Assembly: GCA_963575745.1 (NCBI GenBank)
Contig: CAUYUJ010016892.1
Coordinates: 15,001 to 45,000 of the forward strand
DNA from: Prorocentrum cordatum
Lineage: Eukaryota; Sar; Dinophyceae; Prorocentrales; Prorocentraceae
Direction of reading: 5' to 3'
DNA length: 30,000 bases
Each line of letters opens with the position of its first letter. Positions within the stretch are counted from its first letter, which is position 1. This document shows, one piece after another, positions 8,684 to 16,851 of this stretch. A model generated the notes under the pieces. That model did no database searches and was not told where the DNA came from. It saw only the letters and a program-made list of their open reading frames with translations. Both the position numbers and the translations under genes were made by a program.

Positions 8684-9012
8684 AACAACAGGGCCCTGCA
8701 GGAGAAGCTCTACGAGAGGAACAAGGCCAGGGTGATCGATTGCGTGTCGAGGCTCGACAAGCCCCATCGCTGATTGAGAAGAAGCAGTCCGAGAATCTGA
8801 AGAGCCTGCTGACCACCAAGCTCTACAGTCTCCGCGAAAGCATGGAGTACGTGACCACCAAGGGCACGCCGTTCTACCGCAAGAACGACGCGGCGGGCAC
8901 GAAGGAGGCCGACCTGTTCCTCCAGGACCTGGCCGACCTCGGCGTGGCGGGCAGGGAGAGGAACTGGGGCTGGGCGACCGAGTCGTGCGAGAAGTCCAAC
9001 GGCGATTTCTAG
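8684..9012 (+). pseudogene. Exon-like coding fragment of unknown protein, one frameshift
   Basis: Two frames join into a peptide that looks coding. The first (from 8684) reads NNRALQEKLYERNKARVIDC and continues to a stop at about 8771. The second, one frame over from about 8740, contains LIEKKQSENLKSLL, YSLRESMEYVTTKGTPFYRK and GTKEADLFLQDLADLG and ends GDF at the TAG at 9010-9012. Codons here strongly favour C or G at third positions (CTG, AAG, GAC, GAG), unlike the low-complexity frames nearby, and charged and hydrophobic residues are mixed as in a folded protein. I do not recognise the family. CTGCAG before the GAGAAG codons (about 8697-8702) could be a splice acceptor, making this a terminal exon; the frame break may instead mean a pseudogene. 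No spliced-leader relic is seen. Confidence 0.45.
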
Positions 9013-9087
9013 GCGTGGATGAACGTGGTGGGGCTCTGAGCCTCCACGGCACGGTGACGGCCGCCTTTCTTCGCGCTTCTGGCGCAG

Positions 9088-9140
9088 GGAGGAGCAGGAG
9101 GAGGCGGTGGAGGAGGTGGAGGAGGAGGTGCAGGAGGCTC
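9088..9140. repeat. Short (GGA/GGT)n tract
   Basis: An imperfect run of GGA, GGT and GCA triplets just downstream of the coding fragment. Confidence 0.75.
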
Positions 9141-9324
9141 TCGACTTTTCCATTTTTGGTCCAGCCTTCCGTGCGGCGCCGCAGCTAATTAGGTGGCTGG
9201 CGGGCGCCGCAGCTAGGTGGCCGGTGTCGGCCGTCCATGGAGGAAGCGGAGGCGGTGTTGGAGGTGGCGGGAGGAGATTTGGGGCACCAGGCGGGGATGC
9301 ACGCCGTTTTGAGCCAGCGTTCGC

Positions 9325-9636
9325 CGACAGCAGCGGCGGAACCGCAGCATAGTCGCTCGGGTTCTGTTGAAGTCTGGAGGTTCGCGCCGCCCGAGCTCTC
9401 CAGACTGAATTCGCGGCCCGTGGCCCGAAAGGGCTGGTGTGGGCGTCGCGCGCGCTTCGTGTGCGGAGTTGCGAGCTCGCCGACAGCAGCGGCGGAGCCG
9501 CAGCTTGTGCTGCCGTGCTCAGGTTCTGCTGAAGTCTAGAGGTTCGTCCCATCCGAGCTCTTCAGACGGTATTCGCGGCCCTTGGCCCGCATGGCCTGGC
9601 GTGGGCATCGCGCGCGCTTCGTGTGCGGAGCTGCGA
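9325..9636 (+). repeat. 156-bp tandem duplication
   Basis: CGACAGCAGCGGCGGA begins at 9325 and again at 9481. Both copies contain AGGTTCTG(T/C)TGAAGTCT, GAGCTCT(C/T)CAGAC, ATTCGCGGCCC(G/T)TGGCCCG and CGCGCGCTTCGTGTGCGGAG in the same order. The copies differ by scattered substitutions and small indels. No reading frame is conserved between them. Confidence 0.85.
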
Positions 9637-9639
9637 AGT

Positions 9640-10785
9640 CGAGGTGGAGGAGTTTCATAGTGAGGATGATGAGGAGGTGGAGCAGGTGGTGGGGAAGGAG
9701 ACCGTGGGACCGTGGCCCCATGCTCGATCGAGCACGCGGCCGAGTTCGGCCTGACTGCCAGAATGGCATCAACAGGAGGCAGGCAACGCAGCGATATATC
9801 ATCGGGGGAGCGAGGATATTACGGCTGCGTTGCTTCGGATCGCTTCTGGCCCTGGAGGGGTTCGGTGGCAGGCGCGGTCGCCGCAGTCTCCCCCTCGAGC
9901 CTTGCCATATCCATCTTCACCATCATGACGATCTCCCTTGTCTCCGTCTCCCTATCTCTCGTGCGCTGTTCCGAGCTCGACCACGTGCCACTCAGGTTCG
10001 CTTTCTCAGGCCCCATGGACCGCGACTGTTCCCTGTGTATTCCACGGTGTGCCCCAGAGGCAAGGTCGGGTTCGGGGACTTGCTCGACTTTACTGCTTCG
10101 GCTACGGTCCCCGTGGATGGGGGGGCGTGGCGTGCTGTCCTGGGGTGCGGGGTGGCTGGGGGCACAAGAGGGTGTAGGTGGGTGGAATAACCCGCTAGTG
10201 CCTCCCAGCCGCCCCCTCCCCAGGGATACTAGGCGACCTGCCCTGCCTAGCCACGCCCTCTTGGCGACGGCGCCAGCCTCAACCGCGCCGCCATCTTTCC
10301 GCTCGACTCCCTCCCTCTGTCTACGTCATCGTCACATAGGTCGTCCATCCTTGTCCTCTTCCTCCATCCTTTAGCACTGTGCCCGACTTCGCTGTTTCGG
10401 CCACGGTCTTCGTGACGCCTGCCCTGCGGCTTCAATTGTCCGAGCGGACGGCGAGGCATTGCCTTCCGACCGCCTGCAGACGCAGGCCCAGCTGACGCTT
10501 CGGGTGTGCGTGCCCGGTAGCCTGCCGAAGAAAAAAAAAGGCGGAGGAGGGGCTCGGATGATCCGGCGGTGGGTCGTCGCCGATTCCAGGACGAGTGCTC
10601 CCGTTTTTGTTGTGGAAGTTGATTAATGGAGAGGAAGCATGTCGCCAAATCCAGATGTTCAGAACATACCCTGTTGAGCCAGCATCGTGGCGCCAACATG
10701 GCAGAGCGGATTTCCTTCGGAAAACGACAGGACGGGCCTGGAGCGTCCTGGAGAATTTCGTTCTGGATTTCGTGGTGAATGTCGT
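9640..10785. other. Gene-free segment
   Basis: More than 1 kb of unique-looking, moderately GC-rich sequence. A weak partial repeat links CTTTACTGCTTCGGCTACGG (near 10088) with CTTCGCTGTTTCGGCCACGG (near 10387). Frames on both strands are scattered and lack recognisable domains. I see no RNA gene. Confidence 0.45.
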
Positions 10786-10830
10786 GCGGATCTTTTTGGC
10801 CATGAGTGTAACCCCCCCAAAAATATCCGC
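10786..10830. repeat. 14-bp inverted repeat
   Basis: GCGGATCTTTTTGG (10786-10799) is inverted at 10817-10830 with one mismatch, spacer 17 nt. It lies 128 bp before the first family 3 MITE. No function is assigned. Confidence 0.6.
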
Positions 10831-10958
10831 GCGAAACTCATGTCGTGTTTCACGCGCCGCTTTGGGCAAACATCCGCGCAAAAATCCACGCAGAACTCCG
10901 CTGCATCGCGTCTGCAAGGCCGGTGCAATGACCAGTGCCCCCTCGTCCCCCTCTCATT

Positions 10959-11116
10959 CAGGAGGGGCAGACACACAGACACAATTGATCGTCGATCCCC
11001 CAGAAAACATTTGAAAATATGGGAAGTGGGGGGCAGACAAAACCCAGAACATATGGTAAAATATGGGGAATCCTGTTATTAGTGTTGATTTATTTGTTTG
11101 TCCCAGGGCCCCTTCG
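10959..11116. mobile_element. MITE-like family 3, copy 1
   Basis: The 158-bp unit begins CAGGAGGGGCAGACACACAG and ends TTGTCCCAGGGCCCCTTCG. It contains CACAATT(G)ATCGTCGATCCC, several AAATATGG motifs and a T-rich 3' third. Weak subterminal inverted repeats pair ACACACAGACACAA with TTTGTTTGTCCC. The unit is bracketed by the 6-bp direct repeat CTCATT (10953-10958 and 11117-11122), a candidate target duplication. Copies at 11240 and 13334 share the whole length. No coding capacity. Confidence 0.72.
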
Positions 11117-11239
11117 CTCATTTCGGGGGGGGGCCCGTTCCCCCGCTGGACACCGCCTGGCTCGACACGGCCAGGGACCGGACCAGACCGACCAGCGCGG
11201 GACATGACCGGTCGGCGCGCCGAAGGGGAAGAGCGAGAG

Positions 11240-11403
11240 TCAGGAGGGAAACAGCACAGACACAATTCATCGTCGACCCCCAAGAAAGCATGGGAAGATA
11301 TGGGAAGCGCGGGGGGGAAGACGGCAACCAGAAAATATGGACAAATGTATGGGGAGCCCTGGGATTTGTGTGTGTACGTCTTCGTGTGTCCCAGGGCCCC
11401 TTC
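11240..11403. mobile_element. MITE-like family 3, copy 2
   Basis: The 164-bp unit is collinear with copy 1: CAGGAGGGAAACAGCACAGA, CACAATTCATCGTCGACCCC, repeated ATATGG motifs, then GTGTCCCAGGGCCCCTTC. It is bracketed by CGAGAG at 11234-11239 and 11404-11409. That differs from the bracket of copy 1, which supports two independent insertions. Confidence 0.72.
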
Positions 11404-11409
11404 CGAGAG

Positions 11410-11856
11410 GGCGTCGGGCCGTTTCAGACGGCGGTGAGGCTTCAGCGGAGAGCTCCTTACCGGGCCGGAGGCCTGCGGAGGGCGCGCCGCCGGACCGAGA
11501 AGACGGCCCTTCCTCGACCTCGTGCGCTTTCGACAGGGACTCGGGCCCGCCCGCGCTGCCCCTGATCGGGGTGCCTTTCGATCCTACCGCTCCGAGTCGA
11601 TGCCGATCCCGGCCGGCCCGATCCGACTCGATTCCGATGTTCGGACGATGCGATGCGGCCTGGTGCTTGCACGGCGCTGTTGTGCGTCCTGGCGCAGCCG
11701 ATCCGATTCGATTCCGGCTCCGTGCCGACGCAGCCCGCTCGGACGCACATTCCGGTCCGATCTTATTTGCCGATTCGATGCTGGCTGATCCTGCTCCTGG
11801 TGGGACAGCTGCGGCCGGCGGGCCGGCGATCTTGCGCTTCCCGCGTCCTACCCTCG
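11410..11856. other. Gene-free segment with degenerate GATTCGATTCC motifs
   Basis: From about 11575 to 11790 the motifs CGATTC, GATCCGA and GATTCCG recur, as they do at 7050-7290. No gene is supported. Confidence 0.5.
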
Positions 11857-11967
11857 CGGCGGCCAAGAGGGTGGACGTCTACGGGGGGTGTGCATACCAC
11901 GGCTGGGGCCACGATATCTCCCTAAATTTCATGGGTTCGTCTCAGCCACGCGCAGAGGGGGGTAGGG
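11857..11967. mobile_element. MITE family 2, copy 3 (left part only)
   Basis: Starts GCGGCGGCCAAGAGGGTGGA and follows copies 1 and 2 through a GTGTGCATACCACGGC...GGGGCCACGATATCTCC region homologous to their CATGGC...GGCCATG centre, then ATTTCATGGG as in copy 2. It ends where a family 1 MITE is inserted. The CCTCTTGGCCGCC right terminus is not found after that MITE, so this copy is truncated. Confidence 0.6.
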
Positions 11968-12147
11968 TGAAGTCGGGCCTGTCCCTCTACAGGGGGAATC
12001 TTCAAAAATAGTAGAACATTGTTTTTTTTTTTGTTGTGTGTGTGTGTGTGAGTGTGTGTGTGTGTTTGTGACTATTTGAGGGTATTTGTTGAGTACTTTT
12101 TCATTATTCGCCCAAAATTCGCCTGTGGGGGGACAGGCCCGACCTAA
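11968..12147. mobile_element. MITE family 1, copy 2, with perfect 8-bp target duplication
   Basis: The 180-bp element begins TGAAGTCGGGCCTGTCCC and ends GGGGACAGGCCCGACCTAA. It is flanked by GGGTAGGG at 11960-11967 and 12148-12155, a perfect 8-bp duplication with a sequence unrelated to that of copy 1. Inside, a T13 run and a (GT)n stretch at about 12022-12069 replace part of the AT-rich core, explaining its greater length. It appears inserted into a family 2 MITE. Confidence 0.9.
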
Positions 12148-12155
12148 GGGTAGGG

Positions 12156-12228
12156 GGAGCAGCCTGCACCTTAGAAGGCGCGGGCCTTCTCCAGAGGTGT
12201 CAGGCCCGCGCCTTCCCAGGAGCAGCCT
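12156..12228. repeat. GC-rich hairpin, family member 2, bracketed by 10-bp direct repeats
   Basis: GAAGGCGCGGGCC (12174-12186) is perfectly inverted at 12203-12215 around a 16-nt spacer. The hairpin is bracketed by GGAGCAGCCT at 12156-12165 and 12219-12228. The arms match those of the hairpins at 4125 and 12583. The bracketing repeat could be a target duplication or chance. Confidence 0.65.
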
Positions 12229-12247
12229 CCTTCTAAGATGCCTTCCC

Positions 12248-12410
12248 TTAAGTCGGGGCTGTCCTTCTACAGGAGGAATATTCAAAAATAGAAGAAAAAG
12301 AGTCTGGGGACTATTTTTGGAGTATTTCTTTTTACCACTCTGGAGCATTTTTTCAGTATTCTTTATTTTTCGTCGAAAAATCCCCCTGTTGGGGGACACG
12401 CCCGACTGAA
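12248..12410. mobile_element. MITE family 1, copy 3
   Basis: The 163-bp element begins TTAAGTCGGGGCTGTCCTTC and ends GGGGACACGCCCGACTGAA. It shares the GGAATATTCAAAAAT block, the GGAGTATTT motifs and the TTTCGTCGAAA segment with copy 1. Flanks GCCTTCCC and GGCGCCCC match at only 5 of 8 positions, so the target duplication has decayed or the boundaries differ slightly. Confidence 0.82.
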
Positions 12411-12582
12411 GGCGCCCCCGACCGCTGCGGCCCTCCTCGGCCGCCGCACCTCGCGCGTCCCGCGCCCGTCCCCCGCGGCGGTCACGGAGGTTCGGGGCCG
12501 CGCCCCTCCCGGGCTCGGCCGCGCGCGCAGCGGGGGGGTCACATCGGGGGAGGGGGGAAGATTGTCGAGGGCAGCGCCCCGT
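12411..12582. other. Extremely GC-rich spacer
   Basis: CCGCGG-type sequence. GGGCCGCGCCCCTCCC occurs here (near 12500) and again near 12676, on the other side of the 12583 hairpin. No gene is supported. Confidence 0.45.
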
Positions 12583-12620
12583 GCTTCTCAGAGGGCGCGG
12601 GCCAGCGCCCTCCGAGAAGC
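12583..12620. repeat. GC-rich hairpin, family member 3
   Basis: GCTTCTCAGAGGGCGC (12583-12598) is inverted at 12605-12620 with one mismatch and the 6-nt loop GGGCCA. It matches the arm sequence of the foldback at 4125. Confidence 0.75.
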
Positions 12621-12880
12621 AGGCCTCCCCCCCAAATGACCCCCCCTGCGCGCGCCGCCGACACGGCAGCTGCGGGCCGCGCCCCTCCCAGGTGCCCTCG
12701 CTGCGCGACTGGGAGGTGCCGCCCTCCGGGCGCTGCGGCGCCCCGGGCGCGGGCCACGAGAAGGTCCGCCGGGCACGCTCGGAAGGGGTGCCGTCGGACC
12801 GCGGTGCAAGATCGGGGCCGGTTCGGGGAGGGTGTCCCGGGGTGCTTGTGTTTGTTGGATGTTCTTGTGCTTCCTGGGGG
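12621..12880. other. Gene-free GC-rich spacer
   Basis: Carries the second GGGCCGCGCCCCTCCC block and otherwise unique sequence. No coding signal is recognisable. Confidence 0.4.
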
Positions 12881-13072
12881 GAGCGGCAAAGAGGGGGGTG
12901 ATGACTAGGGGGGGTGGATTTCATGGCGCGGGCCATGGTTTTTCCCCAGATTTCATGGTGCCTCTTCTTATTTCATTGCGTTCCATGCCCCCCCGCTGGG
13001 CCGCGCACATGCCGCCGGTCATGATTTGCACCCCCCCCCCTCTTGGACACCCCCCTCTTGGCCGCTCCCGAC
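12881..13072. mobile_element. MITE family 2, copy 2
   Basis: The left end GAGCGGCAAAGAGGGGGGTG is inverted at the right as CCCCCTCTTGGCCGCTC (to about 13067). The interior matches copy 1: GTGGATTTCATGGCGCGGGC, CCATGGTTTTTCCCCAG, GGGCCGCGCACATGCCGCCG, ATGATTTGC. CCTGGGGG occurs just outside the left end (12873-12880) and at 13073-13080, a possible 8-bp duplication if the right end extends a few bases past the inverted repeat. Confidence 0.72.
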
Positions 13073-13080
13073 CCTGGGGG

Positions 13081-13333
13081 AGGGTACCCTCGACTGCCCC
13101 TCTTTTTGGCCGGCGGAGGGCCTCGTGTTCTGGAAGGGCGTTCTCCTGGCCTATAGGGCCGACTGTGCGGAAAGACTGGGGACTACTCGAGTGCGGTAGG
13201 TTCGTATCGTGTCGACTCGGCGGCGACCGCATCGCGGGTTGTTGGCGTTGGAACGCCGGCGGGAGTTGGCGACTGAACGCCGCCAGCGGCAATTTGAGTC
13301 CAGCACTGAACGATCTGCGCTCTCGGAGAGCCT
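13081..13333. other. Gene-free spacer
   Basis: Unique sequence between a family 2 and a family 3 element; nothing recognised. Confidence 0.4.
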
Positions 13334-13497
13334 CAGGAGGGAACAAAAACACACAGACACAATTAATCGTCGATTCCCCAGAAAATATGGAAAAATCTGG
13401 GAAGTGGGGGGGGGGGAGACAAGACCCAGAAAATATAGGAAAGCATGGGGAATCCTGTGATTTGTGTGTATTTGTTTGTGTGTCCTTGGGCCCCTTC
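13334..13497. mobile_element. MITE-like family 3, copy 3
   Basis: The 164-bp unit is collinear with copies at 10959 and 11240: CAGGAGGGAACAAAAACAC, CACAATTAATCGTCGATTCC, AAAATATGG, then GTGTGTCCTTGGGCCCCTTC. No clear flanking direct repeat is visible. The GGGG run in the middle has expanded to ten Gs. Confidence 0.7.
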
Positions 13498-14504
13498 AGT
13501 TCCACGCGGTGTCAGGTACCAACGCCCAGGTCGTCACGATACCAGCCTGCCGTATGGCAGTTCTGACTGCCCAGGGGTTCCTGTGGCGTGGGGTCAGGGT
13601 ACACGGCTCGGCGGGCTGAAGGGAGGCGTGGAGGGCAAGCGGCGCTGGCAGCAGCGGGAGCGCGAGCGGCTGGAGCCGCCTCCATTCTCCCCGCCGACTG
13701 GGGCCCCGAGGAGGCCAGACGGGGCGAGGACCGACGGTCGACCGACAGCAGATCTTGTGCATTTGAGCAGGCCTCACTGTCGGCGTCGCCGCGGGCGTTT
13801 CTCCATTTTTTGAGACACGCATCGTCGTCTGCCCAGGGCCCCCGCCGTCGGGGGGCGTGGCGGCTGCTGCGCGCACGCGCCTCCTGGCATCGGATGCAGG
13901 ATGCCGCCTCGCACCCCCTGGTCCTGACTTTTTCCCGCCTGTTCCCACCTCCTCCACCTCCGCCTCGCACCCCTTGGCCCACCCCCATCTCCCTCCCCGT
14001 CCCACACCTGGGGTCGGGAAGCCAGATAGGGCCGAGGAGGCGACAGCCACTGTTGGGCAGCACGTGCTGTTGGGCATCGTACTTTTTTTCCACACCCATG
14101 CCGGGTGTGCCAATCCGCGGGAGGGAAGCTGGAGCCAACCTCGGGCCTTCACCGTCTTGAACTGTTTGACGCGGGGATCCTCATCTGTGTGTCGTCTTTC
14201 TCGGCGCCTGATGACTTGTCAGGTGTCCGAGTACGGGCGGGTCTGAGTGCAGGTGAGATTCGATCTTGGGTGATTGAGCGCGAATGAATTTGAATGTGGA
14301 TCATATTGTGAGTGGCTGAGTATGTGACGACCTGAGTACGAGTCGTTCCGAATCTGAGACCCTTTCTAGCACAATCCACCCCACTCTTCAGCATCTCACT
14401 TTCACTCTTCATTTCTCCCTCCTGCTTCTCCTGCTGCTGCTCGCTTTCTGCCCATTCCACGCCCCTGCTCGTCGCTCTTTTGATTCCGCCGGCTCTATGC
14501 GCTG
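13498..14504. other. Gene-free segment
   Basis: About 1 kb without recognised genes. GC-rich to about 14130, then more balanced to 14400 with GAGT/TGAGTG-type motifs near 14250-14340. Frames on both strands lack domains I can recognise. Confidence 0.45.
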
Positions 14505-14510
14505 AGCTGC

Positions 14511-14619
14511 TCCTGCTCCTGAGGTTCCTGCTGCTGCTGTTCCTCCATTCCTTCTGCAGGAGCAGGAGCAGCAGGAGCCCTCTGTGCCCTCAGCAGCGGC
14601 AGGAACCTCAGGAGCAGGA
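14511..14619. repeat. 29-bp inverted repeat in a CTG/CAG-rich region
   Basis: TCCTGCTCCTGAGGTTCCTG plus three CTG units (14511-14539) is inverted at 14591-14619 with one mismatch. Further partial copies (CAGGAGCAG, CCTCAGGAGCAG) follow to about 14680, so the region can adopt several hairpin registers. Confidence 0.75.
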
Positions 14620-14753
14620 ACCCTCAGGAGCAGCAGCAGGAGCCCTCTGTGCCCTCCTGCTCCTGAGGTTCCTTCTGCACTCTTCTGTGCCCTCCCCCCG
14701 CAGGCAGCTCCACCCTTCTGCGCTCCACTCCCTGGGCTCCAGACACCCGGCCT

Positions 14754-15235
14754 GAGTCCGTGACCCCGGACGCCGGACACCAGACTGGACCCCAGACACT
14801 CCGAGATCCGATGTCGTGATTTTTTCATGACGCGGTCCCCCGAAGTCTAGGCCTATTCCCCAGGACCGGTTTTTCATACCGAGTTGTTTTTTGACGGTCC
14901 TGGGGCCCGGGGAGAGCCCCTAGAGGCCGAAGATTGAGAAAAACCTCCGTCTTGATTTCTTCAATTTGCTGGATCTCTGGGTGGTTCCAGACCCCGGGTC
15001 CCGAGTCCGTGGCCCCGGACGCCGGACACCAGACTGGACCCCAGACCCAGACCCCCGACGTAATGATTTTTCATTATATCGACCCCCACAGGTCCCGACC
15101 CTTTCCCCATGACCGGCTTTGCATCCTGAGTCGTTTCTTTGACGCTTCCGAGGCCAGGTGAGGGCCCCCAGAGGCCGAAAATTCAGAAAAACCTCCCGTC
15201 ACGATTTTTCCATCACTCGAGGGGGTCTGGCCTTC
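14754..15235 (+). repeat. 249-bp tandem duplication
   Basis: GAGTCCGTG(A/G)CCCCGGACGC starts at 14754 and at 15003. Both copies then carry GGACACCAGACTGGACCCCA, a GTNATGATTTTTCAT-like block, CCCCA(G/T)GACCGG, GAGT(T/C)GTTT, CCTAGAGGCCGAA or CCCAGAGGCCGAA and AGAAAAACCTCC. A CCCAGACC insertion lengthens the second copy near its start. No open frame is conserved. Confidence 0.88.
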
Positions 15236-15295
15236 GGGGCCTTCCGGGCCTTCCGGACCCTGGGGCCTCCGGGCCCCGGGCGCCGGGCTCCTTTT

Positions 15296-15499
15296 CCTCC
15301 TCCTCCTCCTCCTCCTCCTCCTCCTCCTCCTCCCTCCCTCCCTCCCTCCCTCCCTCCCTCCCTCCCTCCCCTCCCCTCCCCTCCCCTCCCCTCCCCTCCC
15401 TCCCTGCCTCCCTCCTCCTCCTCCTCCTCCTCCTCCTCCTGCTCCTGCTCCTCGTCCTCCTCCTCCTCCTCCTCCTCCTCCTCCTTCTCCTCCTTCTCT
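15296..15499. repeat. TCC-rich polypyrimidine array at the 5' edge of LINE B
   Basis: (TCC)n at 15296-15331, then (CTCC)n, then (CTCCC)n, then (TCC)n again with TGC and TTC variants, ending ...CTTCTCTT at 15499. The LINE B leader sequence starts at the next base. The strand is TCC-rich on the LINE's sense strand, as is the array after the LINE's 3' end (about 21930-22110). Confidence 0.93.
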
Positions 15500-15521
15500 T
15501 CCGTAGCCGTTTTGGCTCAAG
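15500..15521 (+). other. Dinoflagellate spliced-leader relic at LINE B 5' end
   Basis: The 22 bases match the known dinoflagellate spliced leader (D-CCGTAGCC-ATTTTGGCTCAAG) at every position but one, reading CCGTAGCCG then TTTTGGCTCAAG. The T-rich end of the TCC array directly precedes it. The element therefore starts with leader sequence, as expected if its parent RNA was trans-spliced before reverse transcription. The TCC array plus the TAG within the relic also resembles a trans-splice acceptor. Confidence 0.9.
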
Positions 15522-15652
15522 CTGCTTTGGTCCCCAACGGAACGCGTGGATATTGCTAGCCCGCGGCATTCTTCAGCGCTTTCAGAGGAACCGCACCCTG
15601 CCATCACCTCATCGGTGGCAGTTCGAGCCCTTTTCACGTACCAGTCTCAGAC

Positions 15653-16766
15653 ATGGCGCCGCTCCCAGACGTGCTCCGCGGGCCGCGGAAGCCAGTCTGG
15701 GGCTGCATGTGCGGGTCGTACCAGAACTGGGCATCGCGCGTCCACTGCTGCTGCGGCCGCAGCGCATCGCAGAGGGTCCTCATCGCCGCCGAGAAGGCCC
15801 GTGCCGATTTGGAGAAGGATCGCTCACCAGCGTCTGGATCGCGCCGCAGTGAACGTACATTCATCGCTCCGTAGGCCCAATATACGCTTCCAGCTGCGCT
15901 AACACATCGGAAAGCTCCAGAGCCGGCTCAAGGGCCGCAATGACGTGTCTGAACAACTTTCGGAGGAGCAGACTTACGCCTCTGGCGGGGATGCGCCTAC
16001 GAGAGCCGAGTTGGAGGATACCATACCATCCACTACTTCGAGGAGATTACCCAGGATTCTGTTGCCTCTGCGCAATATAAGCAGGAGACGGCCATGCAGC
16101 TCGAGCAGGTACGGGCTCAGGCTGAACGGGCGGGGTCGCCCGAAAATGGCCACCGTCATGCCCAGGACAGGCAGGAACGCTACTGACCACCTCCAGACCC
16201 TGGAGGATGAGCAGAAGAAGCTCGAGCGCCAGTATGGGGGCCATTGCCACGCCGACTGCCAATAAGAAGGCGGCTATCAATGCCAAGCGCGTAGAGATTG
16301 CGGCGTTGCGCGAAGACTTCTCCTCCGCGGCGAAGGCTGCAGCGCCGCTGGCGGCTCCAGAGTACAGGCTTCCCAAGGATTACGTCCCCGCTGAGGTACT
16401 CCAGGTTCTCCATGGGCTTGGCGTGCAAGGCGGCAAGCTCCTCGCGTCCCTTGAGGAGCAGGTCCGCGAAGCGACCGTCGCTCTCCCCGATGAGGCGGAC
16501 ACGCCAGTTCCCGAATATGTTGATGATGGGATGGCTTTGGAATGCGATGGCGACGCTCAGCATCCTGGTGCAGCTGATCCCGCAGCAGTCGTGCCGCTGG
16601 AGGCGGCAGTGCCAGCAGGCGCGACGCCGAGCCTGAGCTCGGCCCCGAGGAGCTACGACGGTTTTGCGACATCGCCTGCGCCGATGCCAGTGACGAGGAG
16701 AAGTTCGCCAAGCAGTTCAAGGGAGCTTGGGCAGAGCTCCACCATATCAAGAAGCCTCGTCTGTGA
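15653..16766 (+). pseudogene. LINE B ORF1 remnant: RanBP2-like zinc finger and coiled-coil protein
   Basis: Starts at the ATG at 15653. The N-terminus has VWGCMCGSYQNWASRVHCCC: a W-x-C...C-x4-N-x6-C...C pattern typical of RanBP2-type (NZF) zinc fingers, which bind RNA or ubiquitin in other proteins. A frame break follows after about 73 residues. Helical coiled-coil-like sequence then appears in another frame (HYFEEITQDSVASAQYKQET, QLEQVRAQAERAG, about 16030-16135) and again from about 16207 (INAKRVEIAALREDFSSAAK, LLASLEEQVREATVALPDEA). The C-terminus reads DEEKFAKQFKGAWAELHHIK and stops at the TGA at 16764-16766. Such ORF1 products are expected to bind the LINE RNA; this one is broken by at least three shifts. 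Confidence 0.75.
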
Positions 16767-16851
16767 CTGGATGCAGCCGCTGATGGTCGCCAGTCTACCA
16801 GTCCATCGTGGGCAGTCTCGGCCTGTGCCGAGCCCTGGAACAAGCAGTGTT

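Noticed and set aside
15605-15640. Second tRNA B-box-like match (AGTTCGAGCCC)
   Set aside because: No upstream A box or acceptor stem; it lies in the LINE B 5' UTR.
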